Of a DNA stretch of 64,000 bases, positions 1 through 8,125 are shown one piece after another. Position 1 is the first letter of the stretch. Each line of letters opens with the position of its first letter. Under the pieces are notes generated by a model, which saw only the letters and a list, made by a program, of their open reading frames with translations, made no database searches and was not told the origin of the DNA. This DNA is from Acidimicrobiia bacterium (GTDB lineage Bacteria > Actinomycetota > Acidimicrobiia > Acidimicrobiales > Poriferisodalaceae), in contig JAJEEO010000008.1 of NCBI GenBank assembly GCA_022820925.1, positions 1-64,000 on the forward strand, read 5' to 3'. The position numbers were made by a program, and so were the translations under genes.

Positions 1-275
1 TCATCACCACCCGACCGCAGCTCGGCGCGGCTCTGCGTCGCGTCCGGAAATCCCGCGGGCTCGCCCAGATCGATCTCGCCGATGCTGCTGGAGTGCAGCG
101 ATCCACCATCAGCGCAATCGAGAACTCCCAGCGCAGCATCAACGTCGAGACGCTCCTGCGCCTCTTCGAAGTGCTCGAGATCGAGATCAGCGTCAGCGAC
201 AAGCCCTCGACCGACGAAGACTTCTCCGAAGAGGAATTCCTTCGCCGCCATACCGGGGCCGGCAGGCATGCATGA
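1..275 (+). CDS. HipB-like XRE-family antitoxin, C-terminal part (5' end outside window)
   Basis: The frame is open from base 3 and ends at TGA 273-275, so the start lies upstream of the window. The visible part reads LGAALRRVRKSRGLAQIDLA, then AGVQRSTISAIENSQRSIN, a typical helix-turn-helix of the XRE/Cro family, followed by an acidic tail. Proteins of this kind bind operator DNA in their own promoter and neutralise a HipA partner. The stop overlaps the start of the hipA-like gene by 8 bases, so the two are translationally coupled. An internal GTG at 93 would cut through the helix-turn-helix and is not a credible start. Confidence 0.8.
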   Translation, partial: ITTRPQLGAALRRVRKSRGLAQIDLADAAGVQRSTISAIENSQRSINVETLLRLFEVLEIEISVSDKPSTDEDFSEEEFLRRHTGAGRHA

Positions 276-1764
276 CTCTCTCGCCGTTCTGCTGAACGGC
301 AAACAGACAGCCAGCTTGCGGCGAACCCGGTCAGGGCGCTTGGAACTGCAATATCTCGACAACAGCAGCAGCGCCAGTCTCAGCATCTCGATGAAACCGA
401 GAGCCAAGCCTCACACTGGTCAGGTCGTGAGCAACTGGATCGACAACCTGGTGCCCGACGACGAACGTCTCAGATCGGCGTGGGCGCGAGACAACCGCGC
501 GGCATCGACAGCTCCCTTCGATTTGCTCGCGACGAGCATCGGCGAGGATTGCGCCGGGGCGGTCCAGTTCGCTCCCGACGCGGAACTGAGCCGTCTGATG
601 TCGCGCGGCGGCACCGTCGACATCGTCGACGAGTCCTGGATCGAAGCACGACTTGCGAAGCTGCGGAACGCAGCCGACTCGTGGCAGAACCTGGATCATT
701 CCCGCCTCATGTACAACATCGGCGGACTCCAGCCGAAGCTGGGCCTCCACCGGCTGAGCGACGGCAGATGGGCGCAGCCGAGCGGTGCTACCCCGACGAC
801 GCACATCCTCAAGCCCGCCCCTCGAGAAGAGTGGCCGCATCTGGATCTCAACGAGCATCTCTGTCTCGCGGCCGCAGGTGCGCTCGGCATCGCATCCGCC
901 ACGACCTCCTACGAGCACTACGGCAATGAGTCCGCTGTTGTGGTCGAGAGATTCGACAGGCACTGCGACAACGGAACCTGGCGGCGCCTGCACGCTGAAG
1001 ATCTCTGCCAGGCACTGGGGCTGCGACCTGATCAGAAGGTCGAGCACCGCGGCGGGCCGAGCATCTCCGAGATTGCCAATCTGCTGCGAGGCAATGCCGC
1101 AACCAAGGAAGCGGGCTCGAGATCTGTGCATCGGTTCGGGCAGGCACTGGTGTTGAACTGGGTGATCGTCGGAACCGACGCGCATGCGAAGAACTACACG
1201 CTCATTCATCGCCCAGACGGTTCGGTTTTCCTCGCGCCGCTGTATGACGTGTCGAGCGACCTCGGGCACCTGCGACCTCTGGCTGACATCGCAGAACTGG
1301 ATGCAGCGTCGATGGCCATGCGCATGGGAGACGATTACACGATCGGCAGCGCTGCTTCTCGAAATGCTTGGCGGGGCCTGGCAAAGGCGTTACGCGCCAA
1401 CGAGGACTTCCTTGTCGACGAAGCCCAACGGCTCATATCCGGCTTCGGCGATGCGGTCGAGGCTGAGATCTCGCTGCTGGCAGACGACGGGCTGCTGCGG
1501 CGGGGCGATCAGGCCTACTGCGGCCAGATGATGACGCGCATTCGCGAATGGGAACGTCACATGGCGGCGATGCCTGTATTGCGTGGGCGACAGGCCGCGT
1601 GCTCCTCCGGCCCGTCCGAACGGACATCGGCGAAGAAGCACTCCCCCGCCGTCCAATGCAACCAGAGGCTCCCCAACGGGGAACTGTGCAACCGCCGGCT
1701 CAGACATGCTGTGTGCCCGGTTCATCCGACGAGCCCGGGAAGCCGGCAAGTCCAAGCGCGCTGA
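268..1764 (+). CDS. HipA-family serine/threonine kinase toxin with Cys-rich C-terminal tail
   Basis: This 498-residue protein has the HipA fold. There is a glycine loop at about 150-157 (NIGGLQPK), an ATP-site lysine near 182, the kinase catalytic stretch GTDAHAKNY (D304, N309) and a metal-binding LYDV (D327). In E. coli HipA, which phosphorylates GltX, Ser150 in this loop is autophosphorylated; here the aligned residue appears to be Asn150. After the kinase domain there is a tail with C464, C474, C483 and H486, spaced like a small zinc ribbon, which E. coli HipA lacks. The ATG at 268 overlaps the antitoxin stop, and this choice leaves a normal HipA N-terminus. Toxin activity is inferred from the family only. 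Confidence 0.83.
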   Translation: MHDSLAVLLNGKQTASLRRTRSGRLELQYLDNSSSASLSISMKPRAKPHTGQVVSNWIDNLVPDDERLRSAWARDNRAASTAPFDLLATSIGEDCAGAVQFAPDAELSRLMSRGGTVDIVDESWIEARLAKLRNAADSWQNLDHSRLMYNIGGLQPKLGLHRLSDGRWAQPSGATPTTHILKPAPREEWPHLDLNEHLCLAAAGALGIASATTSYEHYGNESAVVVERFDRHCDNGTWRRLHAEDLCQALGLRPDQKVEHRGGPSISEIANLLRGNAATKEAGSRSVHRFGQALVLNWVIVGTDAHAKNYTLIHRPDGSVFLAPLYDVSSDLGHLRPLADIAELDAASMAMRMGDDYTIGSAASRNAWRGLAKALRANEDFLVDEAQRLISGFGDAVEAEISLLADDGLLRRGDQAYCGQMMTRIREWERHMAAMPVLRGRQAACSSGPSERTSAKKHSPAVQCNQRLPNGELCNRRLRHAVCPVHPTSPGSRQVQAR

Positions 1765-1804
1765 GGAACCGGGGGCTGTTAGCGGCAGAAGTAGGGTCGC
1801 GGTC

Positions 1805-2896
1805 ATGCCACATGAAGTACAAGGTGTCGTAGCCGCAGCAGTCGGCGAACCGGTCACGGTGGAGACGATCGTGGTGCCCGACCCCGGTCCGGGCGAGGTG
1901 ATCGTCGACGTCCAGGCATGCGGCGTGTGCCACACCGACCTGCACTACCGCGAGGGCGCCATCAACGATGAGTTCCCGTTCCTGCTCGGCCATGAGGCCG
2001 CCGGCGTCGTGTCGGAGGTGGGCGACGGTGTCACCAATGTCGCCGTCGGCGACTTCGTGATCCTGAATTGGCGAGCCGTCTGCGGCCTCTGCCGGTCGTG
2101 CCAGCGTGGCCGCCCGTGGTACTGCTTCGCCACGCACAACGCGTCGCAGAAGATGACCCTCGACGGCGTCGAGCTGTCCCCAGCGCTGGGCATCGGTGCA
2201 TTCGCCGAGAAGACCCTGGTCGCGGCAGGACAGGCCACCAAGGTGGACCCTGCGGCCCCGCCCCAAGTGGCCGGCCTCATCGGCTGCGGTGTCATGGCCG
2301 GCCTGGGTGCCGCCATGAACACCGGCGGCGTGGGCCGCGGCGACAGCGTGGCCGTGTTCGGCTGCGGCGGCGTGGGCGATGCCGCGATCTGCGGTTCCCG
2401 CCTGGCCGGAGCGCACACGATCATCGGCATCGACCTCGACGACCGCAAGCTCGACTGGGCCCGCGACTTCGGCGCCACCCACACCGTCAACTCAGCGGGC
2501 TTGAGCAACGACGAAGTCGTGGAGGCGATCCGCGGGCTGACTGACGGCAACGGCGTGGACGTGGCCATCGAAGCGGTGGGCCTGCCCCAGACCTACGAGC
2601 AGGCTTTCTATGCCCGCGACCTGGCCGGCACGGTGGTGCTGGTGGGCGTGCCGAACCCGACCATGAAGATCGAGCTGCCGATGATCGAAGTGTTCGGCCG
2701 CGGCGGCTCGCTCAAGAGCTCGTGGTACGGAGACTGCCTGCCGAGCCGCGACTTCCCCATGCTCATCGACCTGCACCTGCAGGACCGGCTGCCGCTCGAG
2801 CAGTTCGTCAGCGAGACGATCGGCATCGACGGCGTCGAGGAAGCGTTCGAGAAGATGGAGCGCGGCGAGGTGCTGCGCTCCGTCGTGATGCTCTAG
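1805..2896 (+). CDS. mscR: S-(hydroxymethyl)mycothiol dehydrogenase
   Basis: This 363-residue zinc-dependent medium-chain dehydrogenase oxidises the formaldehyde-mycothiol adduct with NAD, the actinobacterial equivalent of glutathione-dependent formaldehyde detoxification. Identity with the mycobacterial enzyme is high throughout from memory. Examples are the catalytic zinc site [21 protein letters not shown], the structural-zinc Cys cluster around [16 protein letters not shown], the Rossmann [25 protein letters not shown] and the C-terminus EVLRSVVML. The ATG at 1805 gives the family N-terminus; upstream codons read into hipA. Its stop shares the four bases CTAG with the convergent uvrB stop. 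mshD later in the window supports a mycothiol-based cell. Confidence 0.95.
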   Translation: MPHEVQGVVAAAVGEPVTVETIVVPDPGPGEVIVDVQACGVCHTDLHYREGAINDEFPFLLGHEAAGVVSEVGDGVTNVAVGDFVILNWRAVCGLCRSCQRGRPWYCFATHNASQKMTLDGVELSPALGIGAFAEKTLVAAGQATKVDPAAPPQVAGLIGCGVMAGLGAAMNTGGVGRGDSVAVFGCGGVGDAAICGSRLAGAHTIIGIDLDDRKLDWARDFGATHTVNSAGLSNDEVVEAIRGLTDGNGVDVAIEAVGLPQTYEQAFYARDLAGTVVLVGVPNPTMKIELPMIEVFGRGGSLKSSWYGDCLPSRDFPMLIDLHLQDRLPLEQFVSETIGIDGVEEAFEKMERGEVLRSVVML

Positions 2897-5052
2897 GCGC
2901 TGGCGTCGCGCAGGTCGCGGCGGAGTTCGCGCAGCTCGTCGCGCAGGCGGGCTGCATACTCGAAACGAAGGTCCGCGGCGGCCTCGGACATCTCTTCTTC
3001 CAGCGAGGCAATCAGGCGGGTGAGATCGTCGGCGGGCAGGTCGCCGTAGGCGGCCTTGACCCGTTCGGCGTTCACGCGTCCCGACACCAGCTTCTCCGGC
3101 ACCGGGGCCTCGTCGGCCGGGCCCCGCAGCACTTCCAGGATGTCGGTGACCGCCTTGCGGATGGTCTGAGGGTCGATGCCGTGCTCGGCGTTGTACGCCT
3201 GCTGCAGGCCCCGCCGGCGGTTCGTCTCTGACACGGCGCGCTGCATCGACGCGGTGATCTCGTCGGCGTACATCACCACCTGTCCGTCCACGTTGCGCGC
3301 CGCTCGCCCGATGGTCTGGATCAGCGACGTCTCGCTGCGCAGGAAGCCCTCCTTGTCGGCGTCCAGGATCGCCACCAGGCTCACCTCGGGCAGGTCGAGG
3401 CCCTCCCGCAGCAGGTTGATGCCGACGAGCACGTCGAAGTGGCCGAGCCGCAGGTCGCGCAGGATCTCGATGCGCTCGATGGTGTCGATCTCGCTGTGCA
3501 GGTAGCGCACGCGCACGCCCAGCTCGAGCAGGTAGTCGGTGAGGTCCTCGGCCATCTTCTTGGTCAGCGTCGTGACGAGCACCCGCTGCCCGCTGGCCGT
3601 GACCCGCTCGATCTCGCCCATCAGGTCGTCGATCTGCCCGCTCGTGGGGCGCACCACGATCTCGGGGTCGACCAGGCCGGTCGGCCGCACGATCTGCTCG
3701 ACCACCTGGCTGGAGGTCCGCAGCTCGTAGTCGCCCGGCGTCGCCGACAGGAACACCACCTGGTTCAGCCGGTCCATCACCTCGTCGAAGCGCAGCGGCC
3801 GGTTGTCCCGGGCCGACGGCAGACGAAAGCCGTGTTCGACCAGCGTGTCCTTGCGCCGTCGGTCGCCGGCGAATTGGCCGTGCAGCTGGGGCACGGCGAC
3901 ATGGCTCTCATCGATCACCAGCAGGTAGTCGTCGGGAAAGAAATCCAGCAACGTGTAGGGGGGCTCGTCGTACACCCGCCCGTCAAGATGCATCGAGTAG
4001 TTCTCGACGCCGTTGCAGTAGCCCAGCTCGGCCAGCATCTCGAGGTCGTACTCGGTGCGCATCCGCAGCCGCTGTGCTTCCAGCAGCTTGTTCTCGTGCT
4101 CGAAGAACTGCAGCCGTTCGGCCAGCTCGACCTCGATCTTGCCGATCGCCGCACGGAGCTTGTCGCCGCCGGTCACGTAATGGGAGGCGGGGAAGATCGT
4201 GACCTCTTCGAGTTCGCCCAGGCGCTCGCCCGTGACCGGATCGATACGGCTGATCCGGTCGATCTCATCGCCGAACAGCTCGACCCGCACGAGGAACTCC
4301 TCGTAGGCGGGGTGGACTTCGAGTGTGTCGCCCCGCACCCGGAACCGGCCCCGGACGAGGTTCATGTCGTTGCGCTCGTACTGCATGTCGACGAGACGGC
4401 CCAGCACCGAGCGCTGGTCGACGATCTCGCCCACCCGCAGGTAGAGCATCTGGCGCAGGTACTCAGAGGGGGCGCCGAGCCCGTAGATGGCCGAGACCGA
4501 TGCCACGACGATGACGTCGCGGCGAGTCAGCAGCGCAGCCGTGGCCGAGTGTCGCAGCCGGTCGATCTCGTCGTTGACGGTGGAGTCCTTCTCGATGTAG
4601 GTGTCCGACGCCGGCATGTACGCCTCGGGCTGGTAGTAGTCGTAGTACGAGACGAAGTACTCCACGCGGTTGTCGGGGAAGAACTCGCGGAATTCGTTTG
4701 CGAGCTGCGCCGCCAGGGACTTGTTGGGCGCCAGCACCAGTGTCGGACGCTGCGTTTGCTCGATCGTCCATGCGATCGTCGCACTCTTGCCCGAACCGGT
4801 GATGCCCAGCAGCGTCTGGAACCGGTCACCGCGTGTGACCCCCGCAGCCAGCTCGGCTACGGCGCGCGGTTGATCGCCGGCTGGATCAAAGCCGGCAGTG
4901 ACCCGGAACGGGTGCGCGGCCGTCGGTTCGGGCAGCCATGGACGGGCACTGCGGCCACCATCTGAGTCGGTTGCATCGGTTGCGTCTTGCTGCGACAGAG
5001 CCGCGGAAACCGATGCCATGCCGGAGAGGCTACGGCCGTGACGCCGGGCCAT
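2893..5052 (-). CDS. uvrB: Excinuclease ABC subunit B
   Basis: UvrB is the damage-verifying helicase-like subunit of nucleotide excision repair and acts with UvrA and UvrC in the cytoplasm. The 719-residue product has Walker A GITGSGKS (about 83-90), the damage-probing beta-hairpin [12 protein letters not shown] (about 137-147), the Walker B box VIDESH, helicase motif V/VI (IGRAARN) and a C-terminal UVR domain ([18 protein letters not shown]) that contacts UvrC. The first 45 residues are low-complexity and not part of the family core, so an alternative start is the ATG at 5019. The chosen ATG lies inside a 13-bp tandem repeat. Neighbour order matches mycobacteria. Confidence 0.96.
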   Translation of the reverse strand: MARRHGRSLSGMASVSAALSQQDATDATDSDGGRSARPWLPEPTAAHPFRVTAGFDPAGDQPRAVAELAAGVTRGDRFQTLLGITGSGKSATIAWTIEQTQRPTLVLAPNKSLAAQLANEFREFFPDNRVEYFVSYYDYYQPEAYMPASDTYIEKDSTVNDEIDRLRHSATAALLTRRDVIVVASVSAIYGLGAPSEYLRQMLYLRVGEIVDQRSVLGRLVDMQYERNDMNLVRGRFRVRGDTLEVHPAYEEFLVRVELFGDEIDRISRIDPVTGERLGELEEVTIFPASHYVTGGDKLRAAIGKIEVELAERLQFFEHENKLLEAQRLRMRTEYDLEMLAELGYCNGVENYSMHLDGRVYDEPPYTLLDFFPDDYLLVIDESHVAVPQLHGQFAGDRRRKDTLVEHGFRLPSARDNRPLRFDEVMDRLNQVVFLSATPGDYELRTSSQVVEQIVRPTGLVDPEIVVRPTSGQIDDLMGEIERVTASGQRVLVTTLTKKMAEDLTDYLLELGVRVRYLHSEIDTIERIEILRDLRLGHFDVLVGINLLREGLDLPEVSLVAILDADKEGFLRSETSLIQTIGRAARNVDGQVVMYADEITASMQRAVSETNRRRGLQQAYNAEHGIDPQTIRKAVTDILEVLRGPADEAPVPEKLVSGRVNAERVKAAYGDLPADDLTRLIASLEEEMSEAAADLRFEYAARLRDELRELRRDLRDASA

Positions 5053-5072
5053 TCCGCCGGGCCATTCCGCCG
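5043..5072. repeat. 13-bp tandem repeat at the uvrB start
   Basis: The unit GCCGGGCCATTCC occurs at 5043-5055 and 5056-5068, followed by a 4-base partial third copy. On the minus strand each unit carries GGAATGG, so there are two out-of-phase ATGs (5052 and 5065) 13 bases apart. Only the one at 5052 is in frame with uvrB. The repeat makes the true start uncertain. Confidence 0.8.
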
Positions 5073-5207
5073 ACGATGAAGCACTCGCACGCCCCGGGGA
5101 CGACGGTGCGGGCGAAGTGCCTCCCTGTGACCGGCCGGTGTGGTTATCCTGCCGCGCTGACCGCCCGATCGACGAATTCTGGGTTCACCGCCCGCCCGAG
5201 ACAGCTC

Positions 5208-5714
5208 ATGAGCCGAGACGACACAGACGCAGACGCGCTTGACGATGACGCGCCCGACGACGCGCTGCTCGACGACGACCTCGAGCCCATGGAGGAAGAC
5301 CTCGAGGCGGAAGAGCTGGGCGTCGACGGCCTCGATGACGAACTCGATGACGATCTGGACGACGACCCCGAGGACGTCGACGTCGACGATGCGGCCGCGG
5401 ACGACGATGATCAGCCCAGCAGCCGCGAAGTGCCGACCGGCGTGCGTCCGACCGACGATGAGGACGACGATGACGACGACGAGGAGCTCGAGGCCGACCT
5501 CGGCGAGATCCTCAAGGAGCGTCTCGCGTCCGAAGACGACGACGAGGACGACGACGATGACGAGATCGGCATCGTCACCGGGACGCGCTCGGGGTCCAAG
5601 CAGGAAGACGAGATCCTGTGCGAGGGCTGCTTCCTGCTCGTCAAGCCCTCACAGTTCGACATGCGCTCACCCGAGCCCAGCTGTCCCCACTGCGGAACCC
5701 CGATCGTCTACTGA
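5208..5714 (+). CDS. Highly acidic protein with C-terminal zinc ribbon (DUF4193-like)
   Basis: The 168-residue product is extremely rich in Asp and Glu (roughly residues 4-120), with several runs of five or more Asp. It ends in a compact CxxC...CxxC zinc-ribbon-like module: CEGCFLLVKPSQF, then CPHCGTP. The segment DEILCEGCFLLVKPSQ resembles the C-terminus of the actinobacterial DUF4193 family, whose members also have an acidic N-terminus; function is unknown there. The ATG at 5208 starts the acidic part; a longer frame upstream would run antisense through uvrB. It is transcribed divergently from uvrB. A role as an RNA polymerase or nucleic-acid-mimic partner is possible but only a guess. Confidence 0.75.
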   Translation: MSRDDTDADALDDDAPDDALLDDDLEPMEEDLEAEELGVDGLDDELDDDLDDDPEDVDVDDAAADDDDQPSSREVPTGVRPTDDEDDDDDDEELEADLGEILKERLASEDDDEDDDDDEIGIVTGTRSGSKQEDEILCEGCFLLVKPSQFDMRSPEPSCPHCGTPIVY

Positions 5715-5815
5715 CTCCACGCTCGGGCAGATGCGCTCGCTGGGGAGCAGCCAAGTCCTCTGCGCCGGCGATCCAGCAGGTCGCAACGTCGCAGCGCCCT
5801 CGGCTGCTCCCCCAG

Positions 5816-6448
5816 CTAGTGGTTCTGTGCTGGCACGTGCGGGAGTGCGCTGGCCCACGTGAACGCTGTGTCGACTGCGGCCTCCAACTCGTCGATGCTG
5901 CCCGAATTGTCGATGACCCAGTCCGCGATGGCGAGTCGCTCCGCTCTCGGCAGCTGCGCAGCGATGCGCGCACGGGCATCGTCGGCAGAGAACCCCCGCG
6001 CGGCCACGAGCCGCTCGACAGCGACATCGATCGGCGTGTCCACCACCAGGATCCCGCTCGTCGGGTAGCGCGGCTGCCGGCCCAATGCCAGGCCTTCGCC
6101 CAGCAGGGGTATGTCCAGCACGACCAGCCGATCCGTTCCGGCGAGTTCGCCGAGCCTGCGTCGTATCTCGCGCCCTACGGGCGGATGGGTAATGGCGTTC
6201 AGGTCTGCAAGCGCTTCGCTGTCCGAGAACACCAGATCGGCCACCGCGCCGCGGTCCAGCGTCCCATCGGACGCAACGATGTCGGAGCCGAAACGCTCCA
6301 CCATCTCCGCGAACACCGGGCTCGACGGCACCTGCTGCTCGCGGACGATGGCGTCGGCGTCGATAAGCACTGCGCCACGCTGCACGAACCCTGCTGACAC
6401 CGTGCTCTTGCCGCTGCCGATGCCGCCTGTCAGGCCGATCGTGATCAT
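5816..6448 (-). CDS. coaE: Dephospho-CoA kinase
   Basis: This enzyme catalyses the last step of coenzyme A synthesis, ATP-dependent phosphorylation of the 3'-hydroxyl of dephospho-CoA. The 210-residue product starts at the P-loop, IGLTGGIGSGKSTVS, followed by the DADAIVRE motif and the THPPVGREI helix of the CoA domain, all standard for CoaE. Length matches the family's single-domain form; the extra C-terminal GrpB-like domain of mycobacterial CoaE is absent. It lies 45 bases downstream of rpsA on the same strand and is probably cotranscribed with it. Confidence 0.94.
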   Translation of the reverse strand: MITIGLTGGIGSGKSTVSAGFVQRGAVLIDADAIVREQQVPSSPVFAEMVERFGSDIVASDGTLDRGAVADLVFSDSEALADLNAITHPPVGREIRRRLGELAGTDRLVVLDIPLLGEGLALGRQPRYPTSGILVVDTPIDVAVERLVAARGFSADDARARIAAQLPRAERLAIADWVIDNSGSIDELEAAVDTAFTWASALPHVPAQNH

Positions 6449-6493
6449 CGGCCCAGACAGCAGCCGGCGATGTTCGACGGCGAAGGGGGTTCG

Positions 6494-8014
6494 TTACGCG
6501 GGCTGGGGGTCGCCTTCGGGCTCGCCGCCCTCGGCACCCTGATTCTCGTAGTGCGCGAGCGCCTGGCGGTAGGCCTCTTCGCCATGCTCCTCGTAGTACT
6601 CGCGCCAGGCACGCTCGGCCTCTGATTCCTCGCCGTCGGACGGAGTCTCGTAGGTGAACTCGCCGATGAAGTTGCCTTCCTCGTCGTACGCGTGATCGCC
6701 GAACGCCTCGCGGTACTCCTCCGCGACAACGCCGCCTTCGGCCGCTTGCTTGATCGACAGGCTGATGCGACGGCGCTGCAGGTCCAGATCGATGATCTTC
6801 ACCCACAGCTCCTCGCCCGGGGTGACGACCTGCTCGGGCAGCTCGACATGGTGCGCCGACATCTCCGAGATGTGCACGAGTCCCTCGATGCCGTCTCCGA
6901 CCTGTACGAAGGCGCCGAACGGCACGAGCTTGGTGACCCGCCCGTACACGAGCTCTTCGACCCGGTGGGAGCTGGCGAACGCTTCCCAGGGATCCTGCTG
7001 CGTGGCCTTGAGCGACAGCGAGATGCGCTCGCGCTCCCGGTCAATCTCGAGCACTTCGACGGTCACCTCGTCGCCGATGTTGACGACCGAGCTGGGGTGA
7101 TCGACATGCTTCCAGGACAGCTCCGAAACATGGATGAGGCCGTCCATGCCGCCGAGGTCGACGAAAGCGCCGAAGCTGACCACCGACGACACGCGTCCGG
7201 TCCGCCGTTCGCCCTTTCGGAGATCGCGCAGGAACCCTTCCCGCTCTTCCTTGAGGCTCTCCTCCAGCCAGGCACGCCGGCTGAGCACCACGTTGTTGCG
7301 GTTCTTGTCGAGCTCGATGATCTTGGCTTCGAGCTCACGCCCGACATACGGGGCGAGGTCGCGTACCCGCCGCAGCTCCACCAGCGACGCCGGCAGGAAG
7401 CCGCGCAGGCCGATGTCGACGATCAGACCGCCCTTGACCACCTCGATGACGGGGCCCTTGACGACCCCATTGGACTCGCGGATCTCCTCGATGCGGCCCC
7501 AGGCTCGTTCGTACTGTGCACGCTTCTTGGACAGGACCAGCCGGCCGTCGGGATCTTCCTTCTGCAGGACGAGCGCCTCGATCTGGTCGCCGACCTCGAC
7601 GACTTCGGAAGGGTCGATGTCGTGACGGATCGAAAGCTCTCGCGACGGGATGACGCCCTCGGACTTGAAGCCGATGTCCAGCAGCACTTCGTCGCGATCG
7701 ACCCGCACGACGGTGCCGGCCACGATGTCGCCGTCGTCGAACTCGACGATGGTCTGCGCGACTGCCTCCTCGAACGGGGTGTCGCCCAGATCATCAATCG
7801 TGACGGTCCTCGGCACGTATTCGCCGGCATCGGTGAATGTGCCGAATTCGCTGTCCGGAGCGCCGTTCGCCCCATCGCCGCCGGCACCGTTGCTCGCCGC
7901 TGACTCTGGGGAGGCCTCCGCTGGTGCCGGGGAGGCCTCTGGAAGGTCTCCGGCTGCTGTGTCTTCGGCGGCTGGGTCTTCGAGGTCGGGTGCGGGGGCG
8001 AGTGCGTCTGTCAC
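6494..8014 (-). CDS. rpsA: 30S ribosomal protein S1
   Basis: S1 binds mRNA at the 30S subunit and assists initiation. The 506-residue product has four S1/OB repeats, starting near residues 95, 180, 265 and 350. Recognisable cores are GTVVRVDRDEVLLDIGFKSEG, VKGGLIVDIGLRGFLP, SVVSFGAFVDLGGMDGLIHV and KLVPFGAFVQVGDGIEG. Four repeats is the usual actinobacterial form, against six in E. coli. The first 80 or so residues are Ala/Pro/Glu-rich and unordered-looking, and the tail after about 440 is acidic. The ATG at 8014 lies about 110 bases after polA in a conserved actinobacterial gene order. Confidence 0.95.
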   Translation of the reverse strand: MTDALAPAPDLEDPAAEDTAAGDLPEASPAPAEASPESAASNGAGGDGANGAPDSEFGTFTDAGEYVPRTVTIDDLGDTPFEEAVAQTIVEFDDGDIVAGTVVRVDRDEVLLDIGFKSEGVIPSRELSIRHDIDPSEVVEVGDQIEALVLQKEDPDGRLVLSKKRAQYERAWGRIEEIRESNGVVKGPVIEVVKGGLIVDIGLRGFLPASLVELRRVRDLAPYVGRELEAKIIELDKNRNNVVLSRRAWLEESLKEEREGFLRDLRKGERRTGRVSSVVSFGAFVDLGGMDGLIHVSELSWKHVDHPSSVVNIGDEVTVEVLEIDRERERISLSLKATQQDPWEAFASSHRVEELVYGRVTKLVPFGAFVQVGDGIEGLVHISEMSAHHVELPEQVVTPGEELWVKIIDLDLQRRRISLSIKQAAEGGVVAEEYREAFGDHAYDEEGNFIGEFTYETPSDGEESEAERAWREYYEEHGEEAYRQALAHYENQGAEGGEPEGDPQPA

Positions 8015-8125
8015 GGCAGGGGGTGCTCAGGTAGGAAGTACGGGCGCCGACGGCCGAGCGTGCCGCTCGCAGCGCACGGCAAGGCTATCGGGACACTCCA
8101 GATCAGCCGCCGGCGGCACTGGCAC

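Noticed and set aside
3439..4965. 508-codon plus-strand frame inside uvrB
   Set aside because: It is antisense to conserved UvrB motifs and has a His/Val/Leu/Asp-rich shadow composition.
5053..5207. Possible SOS (LexA) box upstream of uvrB
   Set aside because: No sequence close to the actinobacterial TCGAAC-N4-GTTCGA consensus was found in the divergent gap.
5411..5662. Minus-strand Ser-rich frame opposite the acidic gene
   Set aside because: The poly-Ser runs are only the complement of GAC/GAT/GAG repeats in the acidic gene.
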